Assembly: GCA_002352365.1 (NCBI GenBank)
Contig: DEIJ01000154.1
Span: forward strand, 1-19,792
Origin: Dehalococcoidia bacterium UBA2777
Lineage (GTDB): Bacteria; Chloroflexota; Dehalococcoidia; UBA2247; UBA2777
Length of the DNA stretch: 19,792 nt
Direction of reading: 5' to 3'
The notes under the pieces: model-generated
The model's input: only the letters and a program-made list of their open reading frames with translations
What the model was told of the DNA's origin: nothing
The model's database searches: none
Made by a program: the position numbers and the translations under genes
In this document: in pieces, positions 14,817 through 19,792 of the stretch
Layout: every line of letters starts with the position of its first letter
Numbering within the stretch: the stretch's first letter is position 1

Positions 14817-16319
14817 ATGGAGATAAAAGTCATTCTCGCCGATATTATTGACTGTGAGGTTGATGCCCTTATTGTGAACCTTTTTGAAGAGGTAAAGCAG
14901 CCTGGTGGTGCCACTGGGGTGGTAGATAAAGCCCTCGGCGGGGCTATTTCTCAGCTTATCGCCACGGGTGAGATCAAGGGTAAGTTAAATGAGATAACCT
15001 TACTTCATAGCTTGGGCAAGCTTCCGGCAAACAGGGTAATAGTCGCTGGATTAGGAAAGCAGCCGATGCTAACCATTGACAAGATCCGTGGAGTAAGTGC
15101 GGTTGCCTGCCGATTTTTGCGCAACATCGGGATCAAAAGAGTAGCTACTATCGCTCATGGGGCGGGAGTAGGGGGTATCGAAGCAGGCAAAGCTGCCCAG
15201 GCAATAGCTGAGGGGGCTATTCTCGGACTTTATACTTTCCATAAGCATATCACCAAACAGCCAGAAAGTGGTGAAATAGAAGAAATTATGGTCATAGAAA
15301 GAGATGAGGGGAAGATTTTTGAGCTTGAGCAAGGCTGTGCTACCGGGAAAGTAATTGCTGAGGCAGTAAATTTAGCCCGAGACATGGTTAATCAACCAGC
15401 GAACTTTATGACCCCCAGTGATATGGTGGAGGTAGCTAGGGGGATAGCTACCTCTTACGGATTGGAATTCGCTGTTTTAGATCAAGAGCAGATACAGGAG
15501 TTGGGGATGGGGGCACTTATCGGGGTAGCTCAGGGAAGTAAACAGGCTGCTAAATTAATCACCCTTCAATACAAAGGAGACAATTCCACAGCTTCGGCAC
15601 TGGGTTTAATTGGCAAGGGGGTAACTTTCGATTCGGGAGGCATCTCCATTAAGCCTTCGGAGAATATGGCCGAGATGAAGGGTGACATGGCTGGCGGGGC
15701 TACGGTAATCGCTACTCTAAAGGCCATTGCCGAGCTGAGGCCAAAGATAAATGTTACCGCTCTGGTGCCAGCCACAGAAAACTTACCTAGCGGCACTGCT
15801 TTGAAGCCAGGCGATGTGATAAAAGCGATGAACGGTAAGACGATAGAGATCATTAGCACTGATGCTGAGGGGAGACTAATTTTGGCCGATGCCTTATGCT
15901 ATGCCCGCAAAATGGGGCTTTCACCCCTACTTGATGTAGCTACTCTAACTGGTGCCTGCCGGGTAGCTTTGGGAGACGTCTGTAGTGGAGCTTTCGGTAA
16001 TGACCAAGGGTTAATGGATAAGGCGATCGAAGCTGGTAAAGAGGCGGGCGAATGCTTGTGGCAGATGCCAATGTATGAAGAATATAAGGAGCAGAATAAG
16101 AGTGAGGTGGCTGATATTAAGAATGTCGGGGGAAGATATGGAGGGGCTATCACTGCTGCTCAGTTCCTGGCTGAGTTTGCTGAAGATACCCCTTGGGTTC
16201 ATCTAGACATAGCTGGTACCTCACAGATTGAAAAGGAAAAAGGCTATCTAGTTAAGGGAGCCACAGGGGTGGGGGTGAGAACCCTAGTAGACTTCATCCT
16301 CAATCTGAGAGAACAATGA
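14817..16319 (+). CDS. pepA: leucyl aminopeptidase (M17 family)
   Basis: This cytosolic metallo-aminopeptidase removes N-terminal residues from peptides, a late step in protein turnover. The 500-residue length is typical. The N-terminal macro-like domain spans about 1-165. The catalytic domain shows GKGVTFDSGGISIKPSENMA with metal ligands K267 and D272 and catalytic K279, D290 in KGDMAGGA, and STDAEGRLILADAL with D349, E351 and catalytic R353. A central NQPANFMTP segment is near 192-200. The ATG has AGGAGAAG upstream, and the gene starts 52 bases after the kinase gene. Its TGA stop overlaps the next gene's ATG. Some M17 enzymes also bind DNA, but nothing here shows that. Confidence 0.96.
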   Translation: MEIKVILADIIDCEVDALIVNLFEEVKQPGGATGVVDKALGGAISQLIATGEIKGKLNEITLLHSLGKLPANRVIVAGLGKQPMLTIDKIRGVSAVACRFLRNIGIKRVATIAHGAGVGGIEAGKAAQAIAEGAILGLYTFHKHITKQPESGEIEEIMVIERDEGKIFELEQGCATGKVIAEAVNLARDMVNQPANFMTPSDMVEVARGIATSYGLEFAVLDQEQIQELGMGALIGVAQGSKQAAKLITLQYKGDNSTASALGLIGKGVTFDSGGISIKPSENMAEMKGDMAGGATVIATLKAIAELRPKINVTALVPATENLPSGTALKPGDVIKAMNGKTIEIISTDAEGRLILADALCYARKMGLSPLLDVATLTGACRVALGDVCSGAFGNDQGLMDKAIEAGKEAGECLWQMPMYEEYKEQNKSEVADIKNVGGRYGGAITAAQFLAEFAEDTPWVHLDIAGTSQIEKEKGYLVKGATGVGVRTLVDFILNLREQ

Positions 16320-16882
16320 AATGGGAAAAATACTACAGCAGGCCAGCCTCCGAATCATACATCAAAGATACAGAAAACCACAAGCCATTCCTACTCAGGA
16401 TAATAAGAGAGGAATCGAAGAGTTTACTGGAAGTAGGCACAGGAACAGCCAACCTCAGTATTTTCCTAAGCTTTAGATGCAATGAAGTGACGTCGATTGA
16501 TAATAATAGAAAAGTATTATGGAATGCGGCCCTGAATAATCGATCTTTGAATGGGAAAGTGAAATTCGAGATAGCAGATGCAATCAGCCTACCATTCGAG
16601 GATGATTCCTTTGATTCATGCTTCTCACAAGGATTTTTTGAGCATTTCGATGACAAAAGTATCCAAGGATTATTAAAGGAGCAATTGAGAGTTGCCCCCA
16701 TGGTTTTCTTTAGTGTTCCAACAGCTTGGTATCCAGTGAAAGAGTTTGGAGATGAAAGGTTAATGGAAAGGGAAGATTGGCTACATATTCTATCCGGCTT
16801 CAAAGTGGAGAAATTCGAATATTATCGATTTATGAATTCAAAGCCCCTAGAAATTTACTTCAAGTTATCCAAGGAGGTTTAA
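16316..16882 (+). CDS. class I SAM-dependent methyltransferase
   Basis: A 188-residue Rossmann-fold methyltransferase of the Methyltransf_11 type. The SAM site is LLEVGTGTANLS near 37-48 (motif I), followed by an acidic end of strand 2 in SIDNN near 65, and motif II-like ADAISLPFEDDSFDSCFSQG near 87-106. The HFDD stretch after it is where these enzymes often place catalytic or gating residues. Nothing shows whether the substrate is a small molecule, lipid or protein. Across 16381-16800 I count about 40% G+C, against about 51% in 300 bases of pepA, and it uses AGA, AGG and ATA codons more than its neighbours. It overlaps pepA as ATGA and carries an excellent AAGGAGG ribosome site for the next gene in its own last codons. 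Confidence 0.85.
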   Translation: MKWEKYYSRPASESYIKDTENHKPFLLRIIREESKSLLEVGTGTANLSIFLSFRCNEVTSIDNNRKVLWNAALNNRSLNGKVKFEIADAISLPFEDDSFDSCFSQGFFEHFDDKSIQGLLKEQLRVAPMVFFSVPTAWYPVKEFGDERLMEREDWLHILSGFKVEKFEYYRFMNSKPLEIYFKLSKEV

Positions 16883-16883
16883 G

Positions 16884-17531
16884 ATGAAGATCAAGTGGCT
16901 AGGTCATTCATCCTTCTTAATAACTTCAGATGAGGGAATAAAAATAATTACCGATCCCTACGCTACCGGGGGGGGAATTAACTATGCCAAAATATCCGAG
17001 CTGGCCGATATTGTGACGGTAAGTCACCAGCATAGCGACCATAACGATGTAGCTCAAGTTAAAGGGAATCCGATAGTGGTGAAAGAGGCAGGCACAAAAG
17101 AGATTAAAGGTATAGAGTTTGTGGGAATTTCCAGTTACCATGACGATGCTAAAGGGAAGCAGAGAGGCCCTAATAGTATCTTCTGCTTCACTATGGATGA
17201 GATAAGGGTATGTCACTTGGGAGACTTAGGTCATGAGCTTGATGCCCAGCAGCTGGGCCAGATTGGAAGGGTGGATATATTGCTTTTGCCGGTGGGAGGT
17301 TTTTATACTATTGATGTTAAGCTAGCCAGCCAGATTGGCCAAAAGCTTGCCCCTAAGGTGATCATTCCGATGCATTACAAGACCTCTAAGTGCACTTATC
17401 CCATCGCCAACGTGGAGGAGTTCCTAAAGGGAAAGCAGAATATACGACGGCTGGATAGTACTGAGGTGGAATTCAAAAAGGGAGAACTCCTGACTGGTAC
17501 CCAGATAATCGTTCTAAAGCACGAGAAATAA
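16884..17531 (+). CDS. metallo-beta-lactamase-fold hydrolase (UPF0173/UlaG-like)
   Basis: The 215-residue protein belongs to the short MBL-fold group related to UlaG and UPF0173. It begins MKIKWLGHSSFLI, and the metal motif HQHSDH supplies H48, H50, D52 and H53. Further metal ligands are likely the aspartate in HLGDLGH near 113-117 and the histidine in IIPMHYKT near 175-182. This arrangement fits a two-metal phosphoesterase, lactonase or ribonuclease-like enzyme, and the substrate is unknown. The ATG is one base after the stop of the methyltransferase gene and uses AAGGAGG located inside that gene. It converges with the SWIM gene. Confidence 0.9.
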   Translation: MKIKWLGHSSFLITSDEGIKIITDPYATGGGINYAKISELADIVTVSHQHSDHNDVAQVKGNPIVVKEAGTKEIKGIEFVGISSYHDDAKGKQRGPNSIFCFTMDEIRVCHLGDLGHELDAQQLGQIGRVDILLLPVGGFYTIDVKLASQIGQKLAPKVIIPMHYKTSKCTYPIANVEEFLKGKQNIRRLDSTEVEFKKGELLTGTQIIVLKHEK

Positions 17532-17532
17532 G

Positions 17533-17549
17533 AGATTTTTCAAAAATCT
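17533..17549. terminator. AT-rich inverted repeat between convergent genes
   Basis: AGATTTTT (17533-17540) and AAAAATCT (17542-17549) are exact reverse complements one base apart. They begin 1 base after the MBL gene stop and are followed by the pyrimidine-rich CTTCTCTCTT. It could act as a weak terminator for the plus strand. The pairs are mostly A-T and the loop would have to open, so confidence is low. The rest of the 93-base gap shows nothing else. Confidence 0.3.
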
Positions 17550-17624
17550 ACTTCTCTCTTACACTTCGATACAAAACCAATGCTATGGGAGAATACCTCG
17601 AAGCTTCAAGGAAAACCCAGGCCA

Positions 17625-17891
17625 CTATTCAGGGAGATTCGAAGAGGGTACTTCTTGGGGCAGCATCTCAACCAAAATCCTTTGCGTAGCCATAATATGA
17701 CTACACACTCCCCAGCTGGAGAAGAAATCGCATGAGCAGTGCCACTCACCCTGTTTATAGGTCAGAGTATAAGTGTTGTGCTCCCCCCGAAAATTTACCT
17801 GGAAATCGGCAAAGCTGACTCGGTCTTTCTCTTGAGCATAACGCTTAGCCTTTTCGATTTTACCGATCAGACTAGACTGCACTAATACCAC
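17625..17891 (-). CDS. small SWIM zinc-finger protein
   Basis: An 88-residue protein with one SWIM-type zinc finger: CSC at 52-54 and CSH at 63-65, giving the CxCx(8)CxH pattern. SWIM domains bind DNA or proteins and often occur next to helicases or recombination partners, but this one stands alone. Residues 24-50 (SFADFQVNF, then HNTYTLTYKQGEWHC) form the beta strands that lead into SWIM fingers. The C-terminal third, ending in EVPSSNLPE, is short and probably helical then disordered. The start is GTG. 17891 gives 88 residues, but GTG at 17882 has AGGTGG 5 bases ahead and may be the true start (85 residues). It is convergent with the MBL gene. Function unknown. Confidence 0.82.
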   Translation of the reverse strand: MVLVQSSLIGKIEKAKRYAQEKDRVSFADFQVNFRGEHNTYTLTYKQGEWHCSCDFFSSWGVCSHIMATQRILVEMLPQEVPSSNLPE

Positions 17892-18099
17892 CTACAGCAT
17901 TTTAGTTAAATTTTAGCCCCTTTATGCAGGGAAGTCAATCGCCCGAATTGACCTGTGGATTTCAGGGCGAGCTTTCATCTTGAGGAACGAAGCGCTATTA
18001 GTATTGTTGACAATTACTACCATATGACATTATCATTCAACAAGCAAGTTGAATTGGGGGGTTAACTCCCTTCAGAATATTTAAGGCGGGAGGAATTTA
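17892..18099. other. divergent intergenic region between SWIM and acyl-CoA synthetase genes
   Basis: A 208-base region between two divergent starts. It contains the plus-strand promoter and palindrome described separately. Positions 17975-17994 read TCATCTTGAGGAACGAAGCG, which resembles the short TCATCCTGAG...CGAAGCG intergenic repeats dispersed in many bacterial genomes. I saw only this one copy in the window, so the repeat call rests on memory. Confidence 0.35.
18007..18054 (+). promoter_or_regulatory. sigma-70 type promoter with start-site palindrome
   Basis: TTGACA (18007-18012, perfect) is 18 bases from TATCAT (18031-18036, 5 of 6 to TATAAT). Transcription would start near 18042-18044. 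ATTCAAC (18035-18041) and GTTGAAT (18048-18054) form an exact 7-base inverted repeat with a 6-base spacer, centred on that start. Such a site could bind a dimeric repressor or form a hairpin at the mRNA 5' end. The coding start at 18100 has GGGAGGA 6 bases upstream. Confidence 0.5.
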
Positions 18100-18843
18100 G
18101 TGGATAAGAAGGAAATTCTCGAAAAGGCGAGAAGACAACAGAGAACCTTCCTCACTGAGAGCGAATCAAAAGAGCTACTCCGGGAGGCGGGAATAAGTGT
18201 TGCCGAGGTGAAGCTGGCCACTTCTAAGAAAGAGGCTATTGCCCTAAGCCGTGAATTCGGCTTTCCCATCGTACTAAAGATAGCCTCACCCGATGTCATC
18301 CATAAGAGCGACGCCGGTGGTGTCAAGATAGATTTGAGAAACGCTACCCAAGTAGGCAAAGCCCACAAAGACATCCTGACCACGGTGAAGCAAAAGTATC
18401 CCCAAGCGGTAATCGATGGGATATCAGTTCAGAAGATGGCCAGGCCAGGGGTGGAGGTGATTATTGGCATGTCCAAAGATCCTCAATTCGGGCCAGTGAT
18501 CATGTTTGGGCTGGGGGGGATATTTGTAGAGATTCTTAAGGATGTCTCCTTTAGGATTGTCCCTTTGACTAGAAGAGATGCTAGAGAGATGATTAAGGAA
18601 ATAAAAGGCTATCCTATACTTGAGGGCTATCGGGGGCAGGAGCCAGCCAACGTCCCTATCCTTGAGGAGATGCTACTAAAGGTGTCCAATTTTGTGGAAC
18701 AAAACCCCGAGATAAAGGAACTCGACATCAATCCCATATTTGCTTATAGAGATGGGACACTAGCTGTCGATGCTAGGGTAGTGCTTGAGGAAGAGGTAAT
18801 AACAAATCAGAACAATTCCTCTCTATTCTCCATCGCTGTTTAG
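18100..18843 (+). CDS. ADP-forming acyl-CoA synthetase, beta (ATP-grasp) subunit
   Basis: This 247-residue ATP-grasp protein matches the beta subunit of ADP-forming acetate/acyl-CoA ligase, which makes ATP from acyl-CoA, ADP and phosphate together with a CoA-binding alpha subunit. It shows LTESESKELLREAGI near 18-32, FGFPIVLKIASPDVIHKSDA near 53-72 followed by GGVKIDL, and GVEVIIGMSKDPQFGPVIMF with GLGGIFVEILKD. The closing segment KELDINPIFAYRDG, then LAVDARV, is typical. The last 15 or so residues after that are unlike the family and probably an added tail. The start is GTG with a GGGAGGA ribosome site. No alpha subunit is adjacent: downstream is a gene-free stretch and an IS remnant. Alpha may be encoded elsewhere or have been lost. 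Confidence 0.9.
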   Translation: MDKKEILEKARRQQRTFLTESESKELLREAGISVAEVKLATSKKEAIALSREFGFPIVLKIASPDVIHKSDAGGVKIDLRNATQVGKAHKDILTTVKQKYPQAVIDGISVQKMARPGVEVIIGMSKDPQFGPVIMFGLGGIFVEILKDVSFRIVPLTRRDAREMIKEIKGYPILEGYRGQEPANVPILEEMLLKVSNFVEQNPEIKELDINPIFAYRDGTLAVDARVVLEEEVITNQNNSSLFSIAV

Positions 18844-19226
18844 GAGTTGAAGGTTACTCCACTGCCGCCTTGACTTTGCCTCATAGGGATAGGCAAGGTC
18901 TAAGGTGAGTGATCCATTTGTGTGTCATGTTTTGAGCTTTTCCTGAGGGAATCAACTCCATTCTCGTTAGTGGTAGAGTAACTTCCCAGCCCATCTTTCC
19001 GGGCTTTGTTTAGGGAGCCAATTTTTGACCTTGCATCTTGTTTCGGATGTAGGCTTGCCTCTGTTGCTTTAGCGACCCGCTTTCCACAGTTTAGCCCCGA
19101 GCGCTCCAGCGCCCATCCCCCAAAATTGGTGATGTCCCCTGCTTCCTGTAAAAATAAATATGGCGTAAGATACCTCCGAGAGAAATAATCCGGGCTTGGA
19201 AGCCCAGAAAGGGGGACTTACACGCC
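18844..19226. other. 383-base region without a clear gene; structured repeats and a start-less open frame
   Basis: No convincing gene lies here. On the minus strand one frame is open for 105 codons from 19217 to its stop at 18900-18902, but its only Met codon is 5 codons before the stop and it has no ribosome site. Parts read WALERSGLNCGKRVAKATEA and HPKQDARSKIGSLNKA. Inverted repeats are dense: CCAATTTTTG (19018-19027) with CAAAATTGG (19121-19129), and GCGCTCCAGCGC (19101-19112). The region may be the left end of the IS remnant, a decayed mobile-element gene, or a structured RNA. Sequence alone does not decide between these. Confidence 0.4.
18868..18905 (+). terminator. stem-loop after the acyl-CoA synthetase gene
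   Basis: CCTTGACTTTGCCT (18868-18881) can pair with AGGCAAGGTCTAAGG (18891-18905), with one bulge, one G-U pair and a 9-base loop. It starts 25 bases after the gene stop. There is no T-run directly after it, so it is more likely an mRNA end-stabilising or Rho-type site than a classical terminator. A second, weaker hairpin, AGCCC (18988-18992) with GGGCT (19001-19005), is followed by TTTGTTT and may be the actual terminator. Confidence 0.4.
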
Positions 19227-19229
19227 ATG
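19160..19229 (+). promoter_or_regulatory. inverted repeats able to hide the transposase start codon
   Basis: ATGGCGTAAG (19160-19169) pairs with CTTACACGCCAT (19217-19228) apart from two unpaired bases. The second arm contains the AT of the transposase ATG at 19227-19229. Inside, GGGCT (19192-19196) and AGCCC (19201-19205) form a smaller hairpin. An RNA reading in from outside would fold the start codon into a stem, a known IS strategy to stop translation from read-through transcripts. The repeat could alternatively be part of the terminal inverted repeat of the element. Confidence 0.4.
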
Positions 19230-19530
19230 AGCAGAATACCACCCTCGAGGAAGATAAGGCAAGAGATTGAGAAACTGCTTCAAGGGTGGGAGACAGCAGG
19301 GCACCCGCTGGATAAGTTTGTCAGGTTGGGGGCCAGGTATGCGCTTCAGGCGGCTTTGGAGCCGGAGGTGGATGATTTCTTGGCTAGGGCTTATTACCGG
19401 CGGGGATCCCGCCAACAAAAAGGGTGGCGCAACGGTTATGAACCAGGGAAGGTTAAGACCGCTGAGGGACTGCTGGAGGTAGCTTTACCTCAACGAGGGA
19501 TAATACGCCCTCTCCTCTTTACGACAGAAG
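19160..19530 (+). mobile_element. remnant of an IS256/Mutator-type insertion sequence
   Basis: The remnant is defined by the N-terminal part of a Mutator-type transposase and the repeats just upstream. The right end of the element is missing: transposase-like sequence fades by about 19500-19530, and another gene's C-terminus begins at 19592. The left boundary may lie further left, anywhere back to about 18906. I found no direct target repeat, as expected for a truncated copy. Boundaries are estimates. Confidence 0.6.
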
Positions 19531-19625
19531 TTATAACGCTTGGTATTATTATTCGGCTCTGCGCTGGTCCCCAAGTAGCTGCAGCAGATTACTATTCCAC
19601 AATGATGCCCTCTTTAATGAGTTGA
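19227..19625 (+). pseudogene. truncated IS256/Mutator-family transposase
   Basis: The open frame of 132 residues resembles IS256-type transposases only over about residues 1-91. This includes LGARYALQAALEPEVDDFLA near 33-52, the RR...G.RNGYEPGKVKTAEG region near 59-82, and EVALPQ. Full-length members have about 400 residues, so the DDE catalytic domain is absent and the protein cannot transpose DNA. After PQ the frame departs from the family. One frame over, from 19496, the bases read RDNTPSPLYD, similar to the RDT.EP segment that normally follows, so one base was probably lost near 19494. The remaining tail of the open frame runs into flanking sequence. Confidence 0.8.
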
Positions 19626-19792
19626 TCAAAGTGATCGAAAAATGGCTCGATAGGACCAGTACAGGGCTGTATCACGCCTTCCCGAATTTGATACAGCTTC
19701 ACAAGACGAGAAGTAAATGGCCTGTCATTAGTTATAGTTATTGGCGGCACGATTCCTGTGTCAAAGTCCCTTATGCTTACGAGGGCCTCTCT
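19592..19792 (-). CDS. C-terminus of an unidentified protein, cut by window edge
   Basis: A minus-strand frame is open from the right edge to a TAG at 19592-19594, giving 66 residues. It reads like real protein, with balanced hydrophobic and charged residues, for example PITITNDRPFTSRLVKLYQI and PIEPFFDHFDQLIKEGIIVE at the end. I do not recognise the family. The opposite strand is also open over the same bases with the same codon boundaries, but its translation is rich in W, Y, S and H and looks like an antisense shadow. It converges on the IS remnant, which ends close to its stop. Confidence 0.5.
   Translation of the reverse strand, partial: REALVSIRDFDTGIVPPITITNDRPFTSRLVKLYQIREGVIQPCTGPIEPFFDHFDQLIKEGIIVE

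Noticed and set aside
16333..16803. 156-codon minus-strand open frame
   Set aside because: It is antisense to the methyltransferase gene, which has clear SAM-binding motifs and coupled junctions.
19466..19792. Plus-strand open frame of 109 codons to the window edge, as a continuation of the transposase
   Set aside because: Only its first residues (RDNTPSP) resemble the family; the rest is W/Y/S/H-rich and mirrors the more protein-like minus-strand frame.
1..19792. CRISPR array, tRNA or rRNA genes, prophage
   Set aside because: I saw no regularly spaced direct repeats, no cloverleaf-like sequence in the gaps, and no phage structural genes.

Overview
The window looks like chromosome from a bacterium of the Chloroflexota, most likely class Dehalococcoidia. 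I infer this from the gene order hslU-rpsB-tsf-pyrH-frr-uppS-cdsA-dxr-rseP-ispG-proS-trxB, the short 167-residue EF-Ts, the adjacent PadR/HAAS-type gene pair, and a moderate G+C of roughly 50%. No 16S rRNA is present, so the placement is family-level inference.

Positions 1-11228 hold one tightly packed minus-strand operon. It reads from hslU (protein unfolding) through ribosomal protein S2, EF-Ts, UMP kinase and ribosome recycling factor. It continues into envelope lipid synthesis (UppS, CdsA), two MEP isoprenoid enzymes (Dxr, IspG), the site-2 protease RseP and prolyl-tRNA synthetase. The last gene is a thioredoxin reductase that runs off the left edge. Most junctions are ATGA overlaps or gaps of a few bases, so translation is probably coupled. 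The joint logic is translation capacity plus supply of the undecaprenyl and phospholipid precursors for envelope growth. The thioredoxin reductase is broken by two single-base insertions, both in 7-base G runs.

Positions 11416-14764 form a small accessory block. A minus-strand macro-domain hydrolase is divergent from a plus-strand O6-methylguanine-DNA methyltransferase. Next comes a three-gene plus-strand unit: a PadR repressor, a multi-pass membrane protein with a helical HAAS/permease-prefix domain, and a small P-loop kinase. Its likely promoter carries a perfect palindrome between the -35 and -10 boxes, which suggests autorepression.

Positions 14817-17531 carry leucyl aminopeptidase, a low-G+C SAM methyltransferase and a metallo-beta-lactamase-fold hydrolase, again with coupled junctions. 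A convergent small SWIM zinc-finger gene follows. Then comes an ATP-grasp beta subunit of ADP-forming acyl-CoA synthetase that has no alpha subunit beside it.

Positions 18844-19792 are a damaged mobile region. A 383-base gene-free stretch holds inverted repeats and a 105-codon open frame without a good start. It is followed by the N-terminal quarter of an IS256/Mutator-type transposase, whose start codon could be hidden in an RNA stem. The C-terminus of an unidentified minus-strand gene lies at the right edge. I saw no tRNA, rRNA or CRISPR array.
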